A stretch of 64,000 bases of DNA. It comes from Fragilaria crotonensis. Its lineage: Eukaryota; Bacillariophyta; Fragilariophyceae; Fragilariales; Fragilariaceae. Below, piece by piece: positions 46,287 through 56,036 of this stretch. Position 1 is the first letter of the stretch. Every line of letters starts with the position of its first letter. Made by a program: the position numbers and the translations under genes. The notes below the pieces were generated by a model. That model saw only the letters and a list, made by a program, of their open reading frames with translations, had not been told where the DNA came from and searched no databases. The DNA lies in contig JAKSYS010000129.1 of the NCBI GenBank assembly GCA_022925895.1, positions 1 to 64,000 on the forward strand, in the 5' to 3' direction.

Positions 46287-47384
46287 ATGTCAATGGCAGA
46301 TATGCTAGTCATAATCGACTACGATGAAGTTGTCAAGGATCCTTCAGACAAGCACTCTCTGCATGAGAAACTAGAGCAAGCCTTTGGAGCGGTAGGATCA
46401 ATGGGAATTATCGCCATTCGCAACGTGCCAGACTTTGTCGCAACCAAGCAATCCTTGTTTCCGCTAGCCCACACCCTGGTGAATCTTCCTCCTAGCTACA
46501 TCAAATCTGAACTAGAAGATCCGTCGTCGTTGTACAACGCTGGCTACTCATTTGGGAGAGAAAAGCTAGGCAATCAACCTGACAAATCCAAAGCGTCATT
46601 CTATTTCAATCCTCTCACTGACGCGCCAGGATCCGAAGAAGATCGAGTTCAGTATCCGTATTCATATCCCCGCAATAAGTGGCCTACCTCAAAATTACCA
46701 GAACTAGAACCTGCCGCCAAGAAACTGGGAAGTATCATGAAGGACGTCGTGGTGGAGCTGGCGAAACATATCGACGCCTTCGCGAAAGCGAAGGTGCCAA
46801 GCTATCAAGAAGGACAGCTCTATAAAGCAATGAAGTCAACCGAAAAAGCCAAGGGGCGGTTGCTGTACTACTTTCCCCTTGACTCCTGTCCTGACAGTAA
46901 CCAAGAAGATTCTTGGATTGGTTGGCACAATGATTCAGGTTTTCTCACCGCTCTCGCAGGAGACTCGTACCTGCATCACGATACTGGTCTGCCGTGGGAC
47001 GACCATCCCGATCCAAAAGCAGGATTGTACGCCATTGATCGCAACAACCTTGTACAACAAGTACACATTCCCGCCGATTGCATGGCAGTTCAACTCGGAG
47101 AATGCGTCCAAATTATTACCGCCGGTGCCGTCGTGGCAACCCCGCACTGCGTCCGAGGGACGACTGTGCCCCAGGCCGCTCGCGTCTCCTTCCCCTGCTT
47201 CATCGACACTCCACCGGGATTCGGACTTCGCGTTCCAGACGGATGCAGTCGCGAGCAAGCCCTCGTAGTGGACTGTCCTAAGGTGCCTCCCCTCTCGATG
47301 CGATGGACTGAAGACGGCATGACGTTTGGCGATTTCCTGACCAAAACCTTCTCTATGTATTATGAATGGTCCACGAAGTCATAG
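46287..47384 (+). CDS. 2-oxoglutarate/Fe(II) oxygenase, isopenicillin N synthase-like fold
   Basis: A 365-residue protein of the plant/fungal IPNS-like 2OG-Fe(II) dioxygenase family, which couples decarboxylation of 2-oxoglutarate to hydroxylation or ring chemistry on a small molecule. The iron ligands are His214 and Asp216 in GWHNDSGFLTAL and His287 in ATPHCVRG; Arg299 in ARVSFPCFIDTP is the expected 2-oxoglutarate-binding Arg. An N-terminal DIOX_N-like part includes GIIAIRNVPDF. The length fits the family. The substrate is unknown. Similar stand-alone proteins are common in algae. The ATG at 46287 has context caccATGt; a second ATG follows 2 codons later. No intron or targeting signal is evident. 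Confidence 0.88.
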   Translation: MSMADMLVIIDYDEVVKDPSDKHSLHEKLEQAFGAVGSMGIIAIRNVPDFVATKQSLFPLAHTLVNLPPSYIKSELEDPSSLYNAGYSFGREKLGNQPDKSKASFYFNPLTDAPGSEEDRVQYPYSYPRNKWPTSKLPELEPAAKKLGSIMKDVVVELAKHIDAFAKAKVPSYQEGQLYKAMKSTEKAKGRLLYYFPLDSCPDSNQEDSWIGWHNDSGFLTALAGDSYLHHDTGLPWDDHPDPKAGLYAIDRNNLVQQVHIPADCMAVQLGECVQIITAGAVVATPHCVRGTTVPQAARVSFPCFIDTPPGFGLRVPDGCSREQALVVDCPKVPPLSMRWTEDGMTFGDFLTKTFSMYYEWSTKS

Positions 47385-47944
47385 ATTAGTGTGCGAGGAA
47401 GGGGAACTATAACACCTGATCAGGCCTGTTGGAACGTTGAACTTAGAGTGCCTGCATCCATCTTTGTTTCGTGCGACGATGCCTCCAAGGTATACAACGC
47501 CTGGAATAGCAGATACCTTAGACTCTGCTTCGGTGTCGGTGTGAGCGTCAGACTTCAAGGAATGTGAGGGCGCACGCTCAAGAACAGCACTATTTGTTTT
47601 GAGATGGGCGTCGATCTCGTCCGTGTCAATGTGCCCGCTTGGTCCCAAAACAAAGGCTTTAACGTGGCTGAAGTCGTCAACTTGTCCTTCAATCTAAACG
47701 GCGATACGAACAAGAAGGTCCGCAACTGGTGAATCGAGGTCCCTGCGAGCTAATGTGAGATATGAAGCAGAGAATAACGGGAGCACGACGAATGTGAACA
47801 AGGCAAGGCTTTGTCGGGCAGAAATCTCATTGTAGAAAATCCGTCATAGGTTCCATTTTGGGTGGATCCTAATCAAGTGAAAGGAGTGTTTTCGTCATCC
47901 AAAGTCGCTAAACACACAGTGATGGAGATGCCACTCACCGTTCC
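47385..47944 (-). other. Possible small gene or pseudogene with a membrane span
   Basis: Minus-strand frame 47379-47648 (about 89 codons, ends in SSPSSHTNL) has no ATG of its own. In the same frame upstream, after a single stop near 47690, lies a hydrophobic run SLALFTFVVLPLLFSASYLTLA that looks like a membrane helix. A gtgagt donor-like site occurs at 47939 just past the DUS2 stop. This could be the remnant or the final exon of an unrecognised membrane protein gene. I cannot assign it. Confidence 0.25.
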
Positions 47945-49172
47945 TTAATGCGCCCATCGCCTCTGCTTATCGTCCTTCCGGTCGACAACGTGATCGTTCA
48001 AAAAGTATGAATCCTCGTAGCAATGATGATCAGCGGATGTATTATGCATCCCACTTGTGCCATCCTCTGTTGTCAGGTTCCAAAGTCGGCAAACTTCGTT
48101 CGAAGATTTGGAGTTGCAGACCATCGGGATCGTCTGGCCGCCGGGATATATCTGGGGCATCTGAATGCGTCGTTCAGGATGATTGCGGCAATGGTTCATC
48201 ATTTCACAGATGACGTACTTGACATTTTTGTAGTAAGTGTTATAGCGAGAACACTCTCTCAGATAATCTTGTATGACGGTTGTCTTGTCAAGCAGTAGTG
48301 GTGAGTCATGAAGAAAAGGTCCAACGTCTCCGGCCGTTGGTTTGCGAAAGATACTCGTGTTATACAAGGCAGACCGCGACAAGAGCACCCCATTGGCTCC
48401 TGTTTCTTCCATCATGCCAGTCCACTCCTGCCTGGTGTAGAAATCGCCGTTCACCATTATGGGCACGGAAGGGAATTTGCTCTTCAGCACGGGAACGACT
48501 TCTCGCAGTGTTTTCCAGTCAGCCGCCTTTGTCGATTCGTCATCCACATAGCGAGCATGAATTGCAATGGCCAATGCTCCAGCATGAACCATGGCAGTAC
48601 AAAAGTCAACTGTTGCCTGCGTGTTTTTGATAAGACGAATTTTACAGGACACCGGTATTTCAGGCAGGCCGAGGCGCAGAGTCCGGATAATATTTGACGC
48701 GCGTTCTGGATCAGTAAGCAGTGCAGATCCCATACCCCCAGCCACTGAAAACTTCCTTGGACAGCCCATATTGATATCGATCGCAGCAACGTCTCTGTGG
48801 ACGATCAAGGCAGCTTGGAGGGCTAAATGTGGCTCGCCAGTTCCCAACTGACAAATAAGTCTTCCCGCCTCCCTGAAAGGATCAATTTTCAACAAGATTG
48901 GCGCTTGTCCTCCATATTTAGCTGATACATTTCTCCTGGTCTTCTCCGCCCATTTAGTGGTGTCTCTGACGAAACTCGATCATGCCATCAGTAAGGACCT
49001 CTCGAGTGGATGTGATCACGCTTCGATCCATGAGTTCTTCGGTGTACACAGCATCAGCACCATATTTCAGTGCCAGAGTTCGAAGAGGAGTAGTCGAAGC
49101 TCGCACCATGGGTGCTAGGATGACGCCATTATACAGCCCTTGAGCCTTGGCTTCCACATCTTCGATTGTCAT
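47945..49172 (-). CDS. DUS2: tRNA-dihydrouridine synthase, DUS2 type, with an apparent frameshift
   Basis: FMN-dependent enzyme that reduces a uridine in the tRNA D-loop (position 20 in the known DUS2 group) to dihydrouridine, using NADPH. From ATG at 49172 the start shows VILAPMVRASTTPLRTLAL and ADAVYTEELMD. The rest has AAIDINMGCPRKFSVAGGMG with the catalytic Cys, PVSCKIRLI, AIAIHARYVDD, and PIMVNGDFYTRQEW. The human-type double-stranded RNA-binding tail is not seen. Frames change between about 48966 and 48976 (gagtttcgtcagag): one extra base there, or an assembly error, separates the first 66 codons from the rest. Total length is about 389 residues. It would act in the cytosol or nucleus. 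Confidence 0.85.
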
Positions 49173-49794
49173 GAGCAGAACAAACCATTCATGGAGGCAG
49201 ACATCGTGTTTTCAGTTTGTGTAAATCGAGTATCCTCGTTTGAAGTCACCCACGCAGAGTACGTTCGTAAACTGGGTGGTTGTGGTTTGACGGTTTGACG
49301 TTTGGAATTTGGAATATGCATATGTGCTGCACCGATAGACCAACAATTCGGTACTGTAGTATCGTACTCGTCCATACCGCACAGTATTGTTTCCGTCTTC
49401 TTCTGTAATAGACTGTATTCCAATCCCAGAACCCCATTAGCTACCGCAAGAATATCACGCGCCCATCTCCCTAAATCTCGGTTTCGACTCTCTCTGACTC
49501 TTGAAGTATATTAGATTCTAAGTTCTTAGTACAGTATTCATGGGATTGTCCTTCTTGAAGCAGAAGCGTCCATCTCGAGTACTTGCCTTGAAAGACACCT
49601 TCCGAGGTCCAAATAACACTGGAGAATTCCACAGCCAGCCAACGCACTGTCTAGTGTATAGCAACACATTTGTCAACATTTCGCTAGGACACGTTTCGCA
49701 CTAGCTTATGAGAGACCAATTTCTGAACATCGGTCGCCCTTATCTGACAACAGTAGAGCAAAGGGATCGACAATTAAAGAAGGATCCTCAACAC
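49173..49794. other. Spacer upstream of DUS2 and downstream of the LON-domain gene
   Basis: About 620 bp; both neighbours are on the minus strand. No conserved gene or RNA was recognised. A minus-strand 84-codon frame (49169-49423) shows no motif. Confidence 0.4.
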
Positions 49795-50629
49795 TCAGTC
49801 GAAACCGGAATCCAAATCATTGGTTTTGGAAGGCATCTGATTAAGCAGCAACTTTTCTTCGAGGATTGCATTTAATCCAAGTTGCAAACGATCAATAAGA
49901 TTTTCGCTCGCCATTGCTTCCAGAATGTGACGCTTGTCTGACAATACAGCAAAAGTTGCCCAGCTAGCAGCTGTCAGTTCATCTACACTCCTCAAACCAT
50001 CTCTGAATAATTTGTCAATACCACCATTTTCTTGAGCATTCCGAAGGGCTAAGTCGTATTGGGATCGTCTCGATGCGCTGATGGTCGCTTCAATGTTATC
50101 GACCAATTCTCTGGCTCGACCCAAGTCAGAACATTCAAGGTCAACAAGCTCCTGGCAAAACCCCATCACGACGGGCTGCATTTGGGATACCTTTGTCATT
50201 CTAGCCCTTGCCACAGCACGCAAGGTTACATGGACGGTGACCTTCCCACGATAGCCTGAAAGCACGTCAAAGTCGTCGATTTGACACAACGGCATGGTTC
50301 TAACAAAGTCGTCGTCCCCCCAGAAGGGCCATACCGACAATGGACTCATAGTTGTCGATACAATCTTGGAAAAGATCAAAGAATCGCCCATGCTTGAGAA
50401 TAATATCTGTCGACTGACCTTGCAGGAGTGCCTCGTTGGCAGCGAATGGCAACATGAGAATTTCGTGCCCGTCTGCGATGTCGTCGTTATCACACTTGTT
50501 TCTCCATTCCAGCAAACCATACAGCCGTCCCGGAGATGCTAAAGCTGTCCCATAGGAGAGTGGAGAGGATACTAAACCCAAGGATGCCCCTATGAAGGAA
50601 TGTATGAGGAAAAAATCTGCGCTCACCAT
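49795..50629 (-). CDS. LON-substrate-binding-domain protein, one apparent frameshift at a G6 run
   Basis: Protein of about 277 residues with the N-terminal (substrate-recognition, PUA-like) domain of LON but no ATPase or protease part, as in several plastid or cytosolic LON-domain proteins of algae and plants. Visible: EILMLPFAANEALLQGQS, ILKHGRFFDLFQDCIDNYESIVGMALL, then DDFDVLSGYRGKVTVHVTLRAVARA, followed by a helical C-terminal bundle of about 120 residues. The two frames overlap at a run of six C on the plus strand (50316-50321), so a homopolymer miscall or a one-base change is likely. The hydrophobic first 25 residues (MVSADFFLIHSFIGASLGLV) look like a signal peptide and might begin a plastid targeting sequence. 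Confidence 0.72.
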
Positions 50630-51234
50630 TGCGGGGACAACCCAATCTGTCCCTGATTCTGTACCGATGGAGACGGAAGCCGACGGACTCGACTACCGGT
50701 AGCTAGCTACAGTAGCAAATAAATGTATGCATACAGTGGGACTGAAGCACCTTTGGCAGTACTCGTGTAGAAATCAGTACCCAGTACGGTGTACCAGTTA
50801 GTAGTTCTAAGTCCTATCGATGTTAACGTCCCTTCATCCTTCATATGCATACTCTAGCGTACGGCGTGCCCCTGCACTGCATATGATACCTGGTCCTGGA
50901 GCATGACTAACATGCACTCGGCGTACACCTCATAATGTCATAATTGTTGCTCGTGCTCTCATGCTTCACGCAGGAGTACTCCTACACCCTGCACACATTT
51001 CATCAGATATATGATGTGTTTAATGCCATCACAAAGAAGAGGAGATTAATAATTAATACGAAGTACTGATCTGAAACAGCACCCTAACGACCAAGAGTGC
51101 TGGTGGCAGATCACCAGGGCCGAGTCGAGTCAGATACTGCAGTAGTCAATGCTTGAAATCACTAGGTCATTTAGGAGGTACAACGCCCGCATCAAAAATT
51201 GACTACAATAGTCAGAGATGACAATCTTGCTATC
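50630..51234. other. Spacer between the sulfotransferase and LON-domain genes
   Basis: About 600 bp with many GTAC/GGTACC motifs (50740-50810) and no credible gene. The part near 50630 is the LON-domain gene promoter. Confidence 0.4.
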
Positions 51235-52797
51235 CTACGAAGCTTGAGCTTGCCCACCTTGAATATCGTACACATGCAGGGCGTAATCGTAAAGGCGTAG
51301 GTCCAGTCGGTTCTGACCTACCATAATGTTGTAGGCTTCACTTCCTGGTTTGGGTTCCAGAACTCGCTGATCAGACTGTGCCAGTAACTCTTTTTGACAT
51401 TGGGAGACGCCATCCACCAACAACGGAAACCATCCAAAATATGTCTGAAAGCGCACGATGGATTCCTCCATTCGACCAATCAATCCCACCACGCATTTTC
51501 GACGGACGATTTCCATGGCCAGAAGGAGGTCATCCTCTGTCAAATCGTCCGTATCACTCTTTCCGACGAGAGATCGCACCAATTCATTGTTTGGGAGCTC
51601 GTTCGCTGCATAGTCAGAAAGACTCATTGATGCAATCGCTGGATCACTAGCTCTGGCGGCCTCGTAGATACCCATGGACCGTTCCAAGGGATGTCGCAGA
51701 ATAGTGAATAACCTGCCTGGGTTCTCAGTGGAAAAGATTTCAGCGCTCTGGGTCACGAGGGGGGTAAACATGACATCGGCAAGACTCGATTCAACAAGCT
51801 TCAATCTCATGGCACGTTCAAGCCCAGCTTTAGTCGTAACGTCGACATTGATGTAGCGCGTTCCTGTCGGAGTTTCCAAGATTTGAAGGGTCTGATGCCA
51901 GAGTGATCGAAAGGAGCGCTGCGTTAGATGCACGAACATTTGTCACTGATGCCATCGAACGAATTTTACTTACAGTCTCCTCGTGCGTCGCACCTTCACC
52001 ACTCACTTCAACTAAGCCTAAACAATGACCGAGAATTTTCTCGACAACACTTCCTCCGCTCTTGTTGATGTTCCAAAAGACAGGCAGATCCGATCGCTTA
52101 GAAGCTGGGAATGGAATTCGCCAGTCTGCGTAACCATTCTCGATGGCAACCGGGAGAATGATGTTCATGGCCTCCAAATTCGGAATATCAAAGGTTCCAT
52201 TGTACGCACGGGCTTGCCCGAGAGATCCGGGAATTCCACCTGTATTTGACACCTCCTTTACATTATTACTTGTCATGATGAAAGTTCTTGTTATCCATTG
52301 CCCTGTGGCACCATAACCAACGAGCAAGGCGAGTAGGAGAGAAATAGTCAAGCAAGCCAGGGCAATGAGTGCTCGAAGTCTGGTAGCCGCCTTGGTTTGA
52401 GATATCGATCCCTTCAGTGGGGACTTTCCACCAGAGGAGGTCTTCGAGGAGCCTCGACCAAGCCCGCGACGCGACGGTCTAAGCGCCGAGGGGGCAGCGT
52501 TCTTAGTGATACCGTAAGACGAGGGCGAACTGCGGGAAGTGAAGTTTCGTGCACTCGGCAATCCAGGGTCGGACAACGTATTGAAAGATCGATTTGATCT
52601 TTCTGCTTCACCTCCTGCCACCCCCAGCGGCACCGGTGCGATGTCATCATCAAGGTCGATGCCCTCTCTCCTCCCTTGAGGTTTAGTGCGTGTGCTCGAA
52701 TGGAGTCACTTAATGCCTCAACGCCATCTTCTTCTTGCATCGCCCAATCGTCTGTGGTAGCATATGCATTTCCATCTTCCTCGTTTCCTTTCGCCAT
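51235..52797 (-). CDS. Sulfotransferase-like type II membrane protein 1, with a 55-bp intron
   Basis: A PAPS-dependent sulfotransferase-type protein of about 485 residues, expected in the Golgi. From ATG at 52797 there is a Ser/Arg-rich cytosolic tail, then one membrane span (ALIALACLTISLLLALLVG), and a lumenal domain. The 5'-phosphosulfate loop is FWNINKSGGSVVEKI with Lys and Ser-Gly present, and the 3'-phosphate site is FTILRHPLERSMGIYEA. A gtaagt donor at 51973 and a cag acceptor at 51919 define a 55-bp intron that keeps frame (...ATHEET then RSFRSLWHQ). A second frame change near 52660-52690 (caagggaggagagaggg) needs a one-base correction or a tiny intron. The acceptor substrate is unknown. 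A paralogue lies at 62458-63696. Confidence 0.72.
51919..51973 (-). other. 55-bp spliceosomal intron in sulfotransferase 1
   Basis: Minus strand: begins gtaagtaaaa and ends aacgcag. Removing it joins two frames in phase 0. It is short for a diatom intron, but the consensus donor and acceptor and the frame restoration support it. Confidence 0.7.
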
Positions 52798-53334
52798 TTG
52801 GAACGTTCTGTATCGATATTGCTTTCAATGGACTGATCCTCGCACCGATACGAAATGGTGTACGGTTTTTCAAAATGGAGACTCGAAAAGGCACCCCCCG
52901 ACGAATGAGTACAGCACATGACCGACCAGGTCATTTTCTCCTGTTCTTGGTGTAACAACACGTGTCAATTCGAGACATCACACCGAGAATGTCTGGCATG
53001 AAGACCACGGGTCATAAAGCGGTATGAAAGAATCGTGGATCTTGAGTAATCCGACTACGCTACTGTAAGTCCTACAATTGTTCACTACACTCGGAGTACA
53101 GACACTTGTACTCTGAAAGCTCCATCAAGTAATTCTGAAAGAGTAGCGTTCTACTCTGAACGACTCTCTCTCTATCTGAGGCAGAAACAACGTTGCCTCT
53201 CCAGTAGCTTGGAGTAGTGTGTACAATTATCTTGTCGGAGTGCGCATACTCGACTCTGAAGTCCGAAGGAGCACACTCTATTTCCTACGTTTACTATCCG
53301 GACTGCCCTGCAATTCGCAACATCGTGAAGGACA
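52798..53334. promoter_or_regulatory. Divergent spacer between sulfotransferase 1 and the SGY-rich gene
   Basis: About 540 bp that must hold both promoters. It contains tactctgaa-type short repeats and one actcggagtac motif (53087). No gene is seen. Confidence 0.35.
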
Positions 53335-54369
53335 ATGATACGTCGCAGAGCGGAACTCGTCGCGTTGCTCCTTTGTCTTCTCTCGGACCCAACGTCGTCT
53401 ACCAACTTGGGCGCCCGACGGCGATGGAGAGCTTTGGAAGGATACTATAACTTTGATGAGGATGGCGATGGCGATGGTTCTGAAGGGAACCCCGCAGACA
53501 TGCCTTCGACTGACGACGTTGTTGGGATCGATGTCGACGCGAAAGGGAGTAACGCACACGAGGCTACCGCCAAAAGTAGTCCAGCCGATTCTCCTAGCAA
53601 ATCCCACGGCGTTGGAGGGAAAGACAAATCCACGGTGGGAAGCAACGACAGCGACAAAGGTGGTGGAAGTGACTTGTACAACGACGAAGCACGTGGTTCC
53701 TACAGTGGTGCAAGCGACGCGTACAGCAGTGGTAGTGGAAGCAGCTCCTACAGTGGTGCAAGCGGCTCGTATAGTAGTGGGAAAGGAAGCGGCTCCTACA
53801 GTGGTGCAAGTGGCTCCTACAGTGGAGCAAGCGGCTCCTACGGTGGAGCAAGTGACTCCTACAGCGGAGCAAGCGGCTCCTACAGCAGTGGTAAAGGAAG
53901 CAACTCCTATAGCGGGGGTGATGTGGGATCGTATCATTCTCCGAGCAAGCTTTCGCGTGACTTCGAATCGCTTATGAACAAGGTGAACGTTGATGTTCCG
54001 CTCGTGCCAGCTATTGTTGTTGCCTCGATCGTCATGTGCTGTGGCATGCTTTGCACTGCGTTCATGTATCAAGCTCGTCCAGAATCGACTTTCACGAACT
54101 GTTGCCGTCTTTCTATCCACTGCATACGAAGCGCTTGCGCCATTGTCTTTAATTTGTACCACTGTCGGTTGGGAGACATCCCACCAATTGTATGCGCCAT
54201 GGAAGACGCCGATGATCTGGATGACGAAGAATTAGCACGTATGAAGCCACGACCAGGTATCGAAAAGGCGCTACATATTGAGCACCAGAAAGCGCTATCA
54301 AGGGTTGAGTTTGCAAGCAATCCAGCGAACAAGCCTAGCCAAGCCTTGATGGCAAAGATTTTCGGCTAG
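53335..54369 (+). CDS. Secretory Ser/Gly/Tyr-rich repeat protein with one membrane span
   Basis: A 344-residue protein of no named family. Layout: signal peptide (about 1-22, ELVALLLCLLSDPTSS); an Arg-rich stretch with an RAL (R-x-L) site at 32-34; an acidic patch (DEDGDGDG, 41-48); a low-complexity linker; a repeat domain (about 121-199) of 7-residue GSYSGAS units and SGKGS variants; a membrane span (about 222-244, PAIVVASIVMCCGMLCTAFM); and a Cys-rich then acidic tail that ends PSQALMAKIFG. The R-x-L after the signal peptide and the Ser/Lys/Gly-rich lumenal part recall silica-associated secretory proteins of diatoms, but that is a guess. Repeats are 21-bp units at DNA level. ATG at 53335; no intron needed. 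Confidence 0.7.
   Translation: MIRRRAELVALLLCLLSDPTSSTNLGARRRWRALEGYYNFDEDGDGDGSEGNPADMPSTDDVVGIDVDAKGSNAHEATAKSSPADSPSKSHGVGGKDKSTVGSNDSDKGGGSDLYNDEARGSYSGASDAYSSGSGSSSYSGASGSYSSGKGSGSYSGASGSYSGASGSYGGASDSYSGASGSYSSGKGSNSYSGGDVGSYHSPSKLSRDFESLMNKVNVDVPLVPAIVVASIVMCCGMLCTAFMYQARPESTFTNCCRLSIHCIRSACAIVFNLYHCRLGDIPPIVCAMEDADDLDDEELARMKPRPGIEKALHIEHQKALSRVEFASNPANKPSQALMAKIFG
53695..53932 (+). repeat. 21-bp coding repeats of the SGY-rich gene
   Basis: Tandem and interspersed copies of ggctcctacagtggtgcaagc and near variants, encoding GSYSGAS, with SYSSGKGS inserts. Near-identical units suggest recent expansion or gene conversion and likely length variation between strains. Confidence 0.85.
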
Positions 54370-54737
54370 TATGCAGCCCTAGAGCAGCGCAGTTTGTAGA
54401 TACTAGATATAATTGCCTCGACATCCCGATTCCAACAAATATCGAATTGAGAGGAATCAGCTCGTCTCATTGATGACTTAGAAGAATCGCATTCCCACAC
54501 AAGGGATGTAGACCATTTCTGGAAAGATCAGGATTGCAAAGCTAAGTTTTCGCAAGAGGGGTGCTTCGTCAGATGTAGCACAAATCACGCTTCATTCCCA
54601 GTAGGTAAAGCTGCCTGCCATCGCTTTGTAGTGCGGCAGTGCTTCGAGTATGCGGCATCAAATACAGCGAAGTCTGTGCATAGAGTATCAGAACCAGAAT
54701 GGCGCTACCTCGTGTCCTTTCGAGACAGGCATCACGG
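54370..54737. other. Spacer between the convergent SGY-rich and DnaJ genes
   Basis: About 370 bp of 3' flanks. No gene or RNA recognised. Confidence 0.4.
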
Positions 54738-55769
54738 TCATCTGGCGACGGCAATCGAAAAGATGATGAGCAAATCCCCTCGCTTCGGACCTCCCTTGAT
54801 CGGCATCCCTTTGCCCGGCACTGTCAAAATCTGACCTTCTTGGATCGGTAATTCGTCTTTATGCGCCTTCACAATCAAGACTTCCCCGTCCGGCAGCGGA
54901 ATGCTGATCTTGACGCCCGTGGCGGCCTGTTTCGAGGTGACCTTACATCGATAGACCAGATCATCTCCAACTCGATCCATAAATGGGTGCTCTTTCTCTT
55001 CGACCACAAAGATGATGCCTGGGAAGCCGTCCTTGGGCGGGAACTTGATTTTCGTTCCTGCTTTCCAACCTTTCTTTAAGGACACCTCGTAGATCTTCGA
55101 ATCGATTTGACCATTGACTGAAACGGGGTGGTTAACTTTGAACTTTTTAGTGGCTCCTGTTGCTAGATCTTCCAAACTGCAGGGAGCGGGACGCACGTAG
55201 AACTTCTGCTTTTGCGACCCTGCTTGCTGGCGTTCATTGAAACTGCTCGGACCTGGATTGAATCGAGTCCTCGCCGAAGTCCCACCTTGACCCATCATTT
55301 CTCGTAAAATATCGCCCATGCTCATGGATGAAGAACCGAAATTTCCAAACGAGCTGGAAAATTGCTCAAATGCAAACCCACTCGGCATTCCACTTTGTTG
55401 TGGCTGGCCGCCTTGCTGCTGTTGAGGGTGAAAGTATGTGAAAAAATCGGATTGGGGGCCGCCTGCCCCCTGCTGAGCAAGCCTAGGATCTAAACCAGCT
55501 TGCCCATATTGATCATACAATTTTCGCTTCTCCTCGTCGGAAAGAGTCTCGTACGCCTCGGAGATTTCCTTGAACTTGCTTTCGGTTCCACCCTTGTCGG
55601 GATGATGTTTGAGAGCCAGTTTTCGATACGCTTTTTTAATCTCTGCAGCTGAGCTATCTTTTTGGACACCCAACGTCTTGTAGAAATCGGATGCAGCAGC
55701 AGCTTCGTGTATTACACATACACTGACGAGAAGCACAAAGGTCAGCAGATCGCCTCGAATTCGTTTCAT
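54738..55769 (-). CDS. ER-type DnaJ/Hsp40 co-chaperone, class II
   Basis: A 343-residue J protein that should stimulate an Hsp70 (BiP) in the ER lumen. The start at 55769 is preferred over a frame opening 96 bases upstream because it gives a clear signal peptide ([20 protein letters not shown] then HEAAAA). The J domain follows at about 27-92 with HPD at 56-58 (KHHPDKG) and [19 protein letters not shown]; then a Gln/Gly/Ser/Phe-rich linker; and a DnaJ C-terminal substrate domain ([47 protein letters not shown]). The Cys-rich zinc domain of class I is absent. No KDEL-type tail is present, so retention is unexplained. DNAJB11-like by layout. Confidence 0.9.
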   Translation of the reverse strand: MKRIRGDLLTFVLLVSVCVIHEAAAASDFYKTLGVQKDSSAAEIKKAYRKLALKHHPDKGGTESKFKEISEAYETLSDEEKRKLYDQYGQAGLDPRLAQQGAGGPQSDFFTYFHPQQQQGGQPQQSGMPSGFAFEQFSSSFGNFGSSSMSMGDILREMMGQGGTSARTRFNPGPSSFNERQQAGSQKQKFYVRPAPCSLEDLATGATKKFKVNHPVSVNGQIDSKIYEVSLKKGWKAGTKIKFPPKDGFPGIIFVVEEKEHPFMDRVGDDLVYRCKVTSKQAATGVKISIPLPDGEVLIVKAHKDELPIQEGQILTVPGKGMPIKGGPKRGDLLIIFSIAVAR

Positions 55770-56028
55770 CGTCAAATGCTTATGTACGATGTTGAAGGCG
55801 AAAATCGATGTCTCAAATTCTGTACAACACTGTACTGCTGATACCGGCACAGTAGCTCTCATCACGAGCTCCGGTGTAGATCTCTACTAGGAGACGAAAG
55901 GTTGCGTAGCAGTAGCAGTCAAGTACTGTAGTACACCACAGTTTTTTACTCCGAACGTGGTAAACAGTATACAGTACAATTGTACTCGTACTTCTAGCAC
56001 TCTACTAGGAACCTGTTGTGGACCATGA
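55770..56028. other. Upstream region of the DnaJ gene
   Basis: About 260 bp of probable promoter and 5' UTR, rich in gtac, followed by the hAT-type MITE. Confidence 0.35.
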
Positions 56029-56036
56029 ACCATGAA

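Noticed and set aside
53453-53977. 174-codon plus-strand frame rich in VVQ and AAPT repeats
   Set aside because: Shadow of the SGY-rich gene in another frame; its repeats are those of the real gene.
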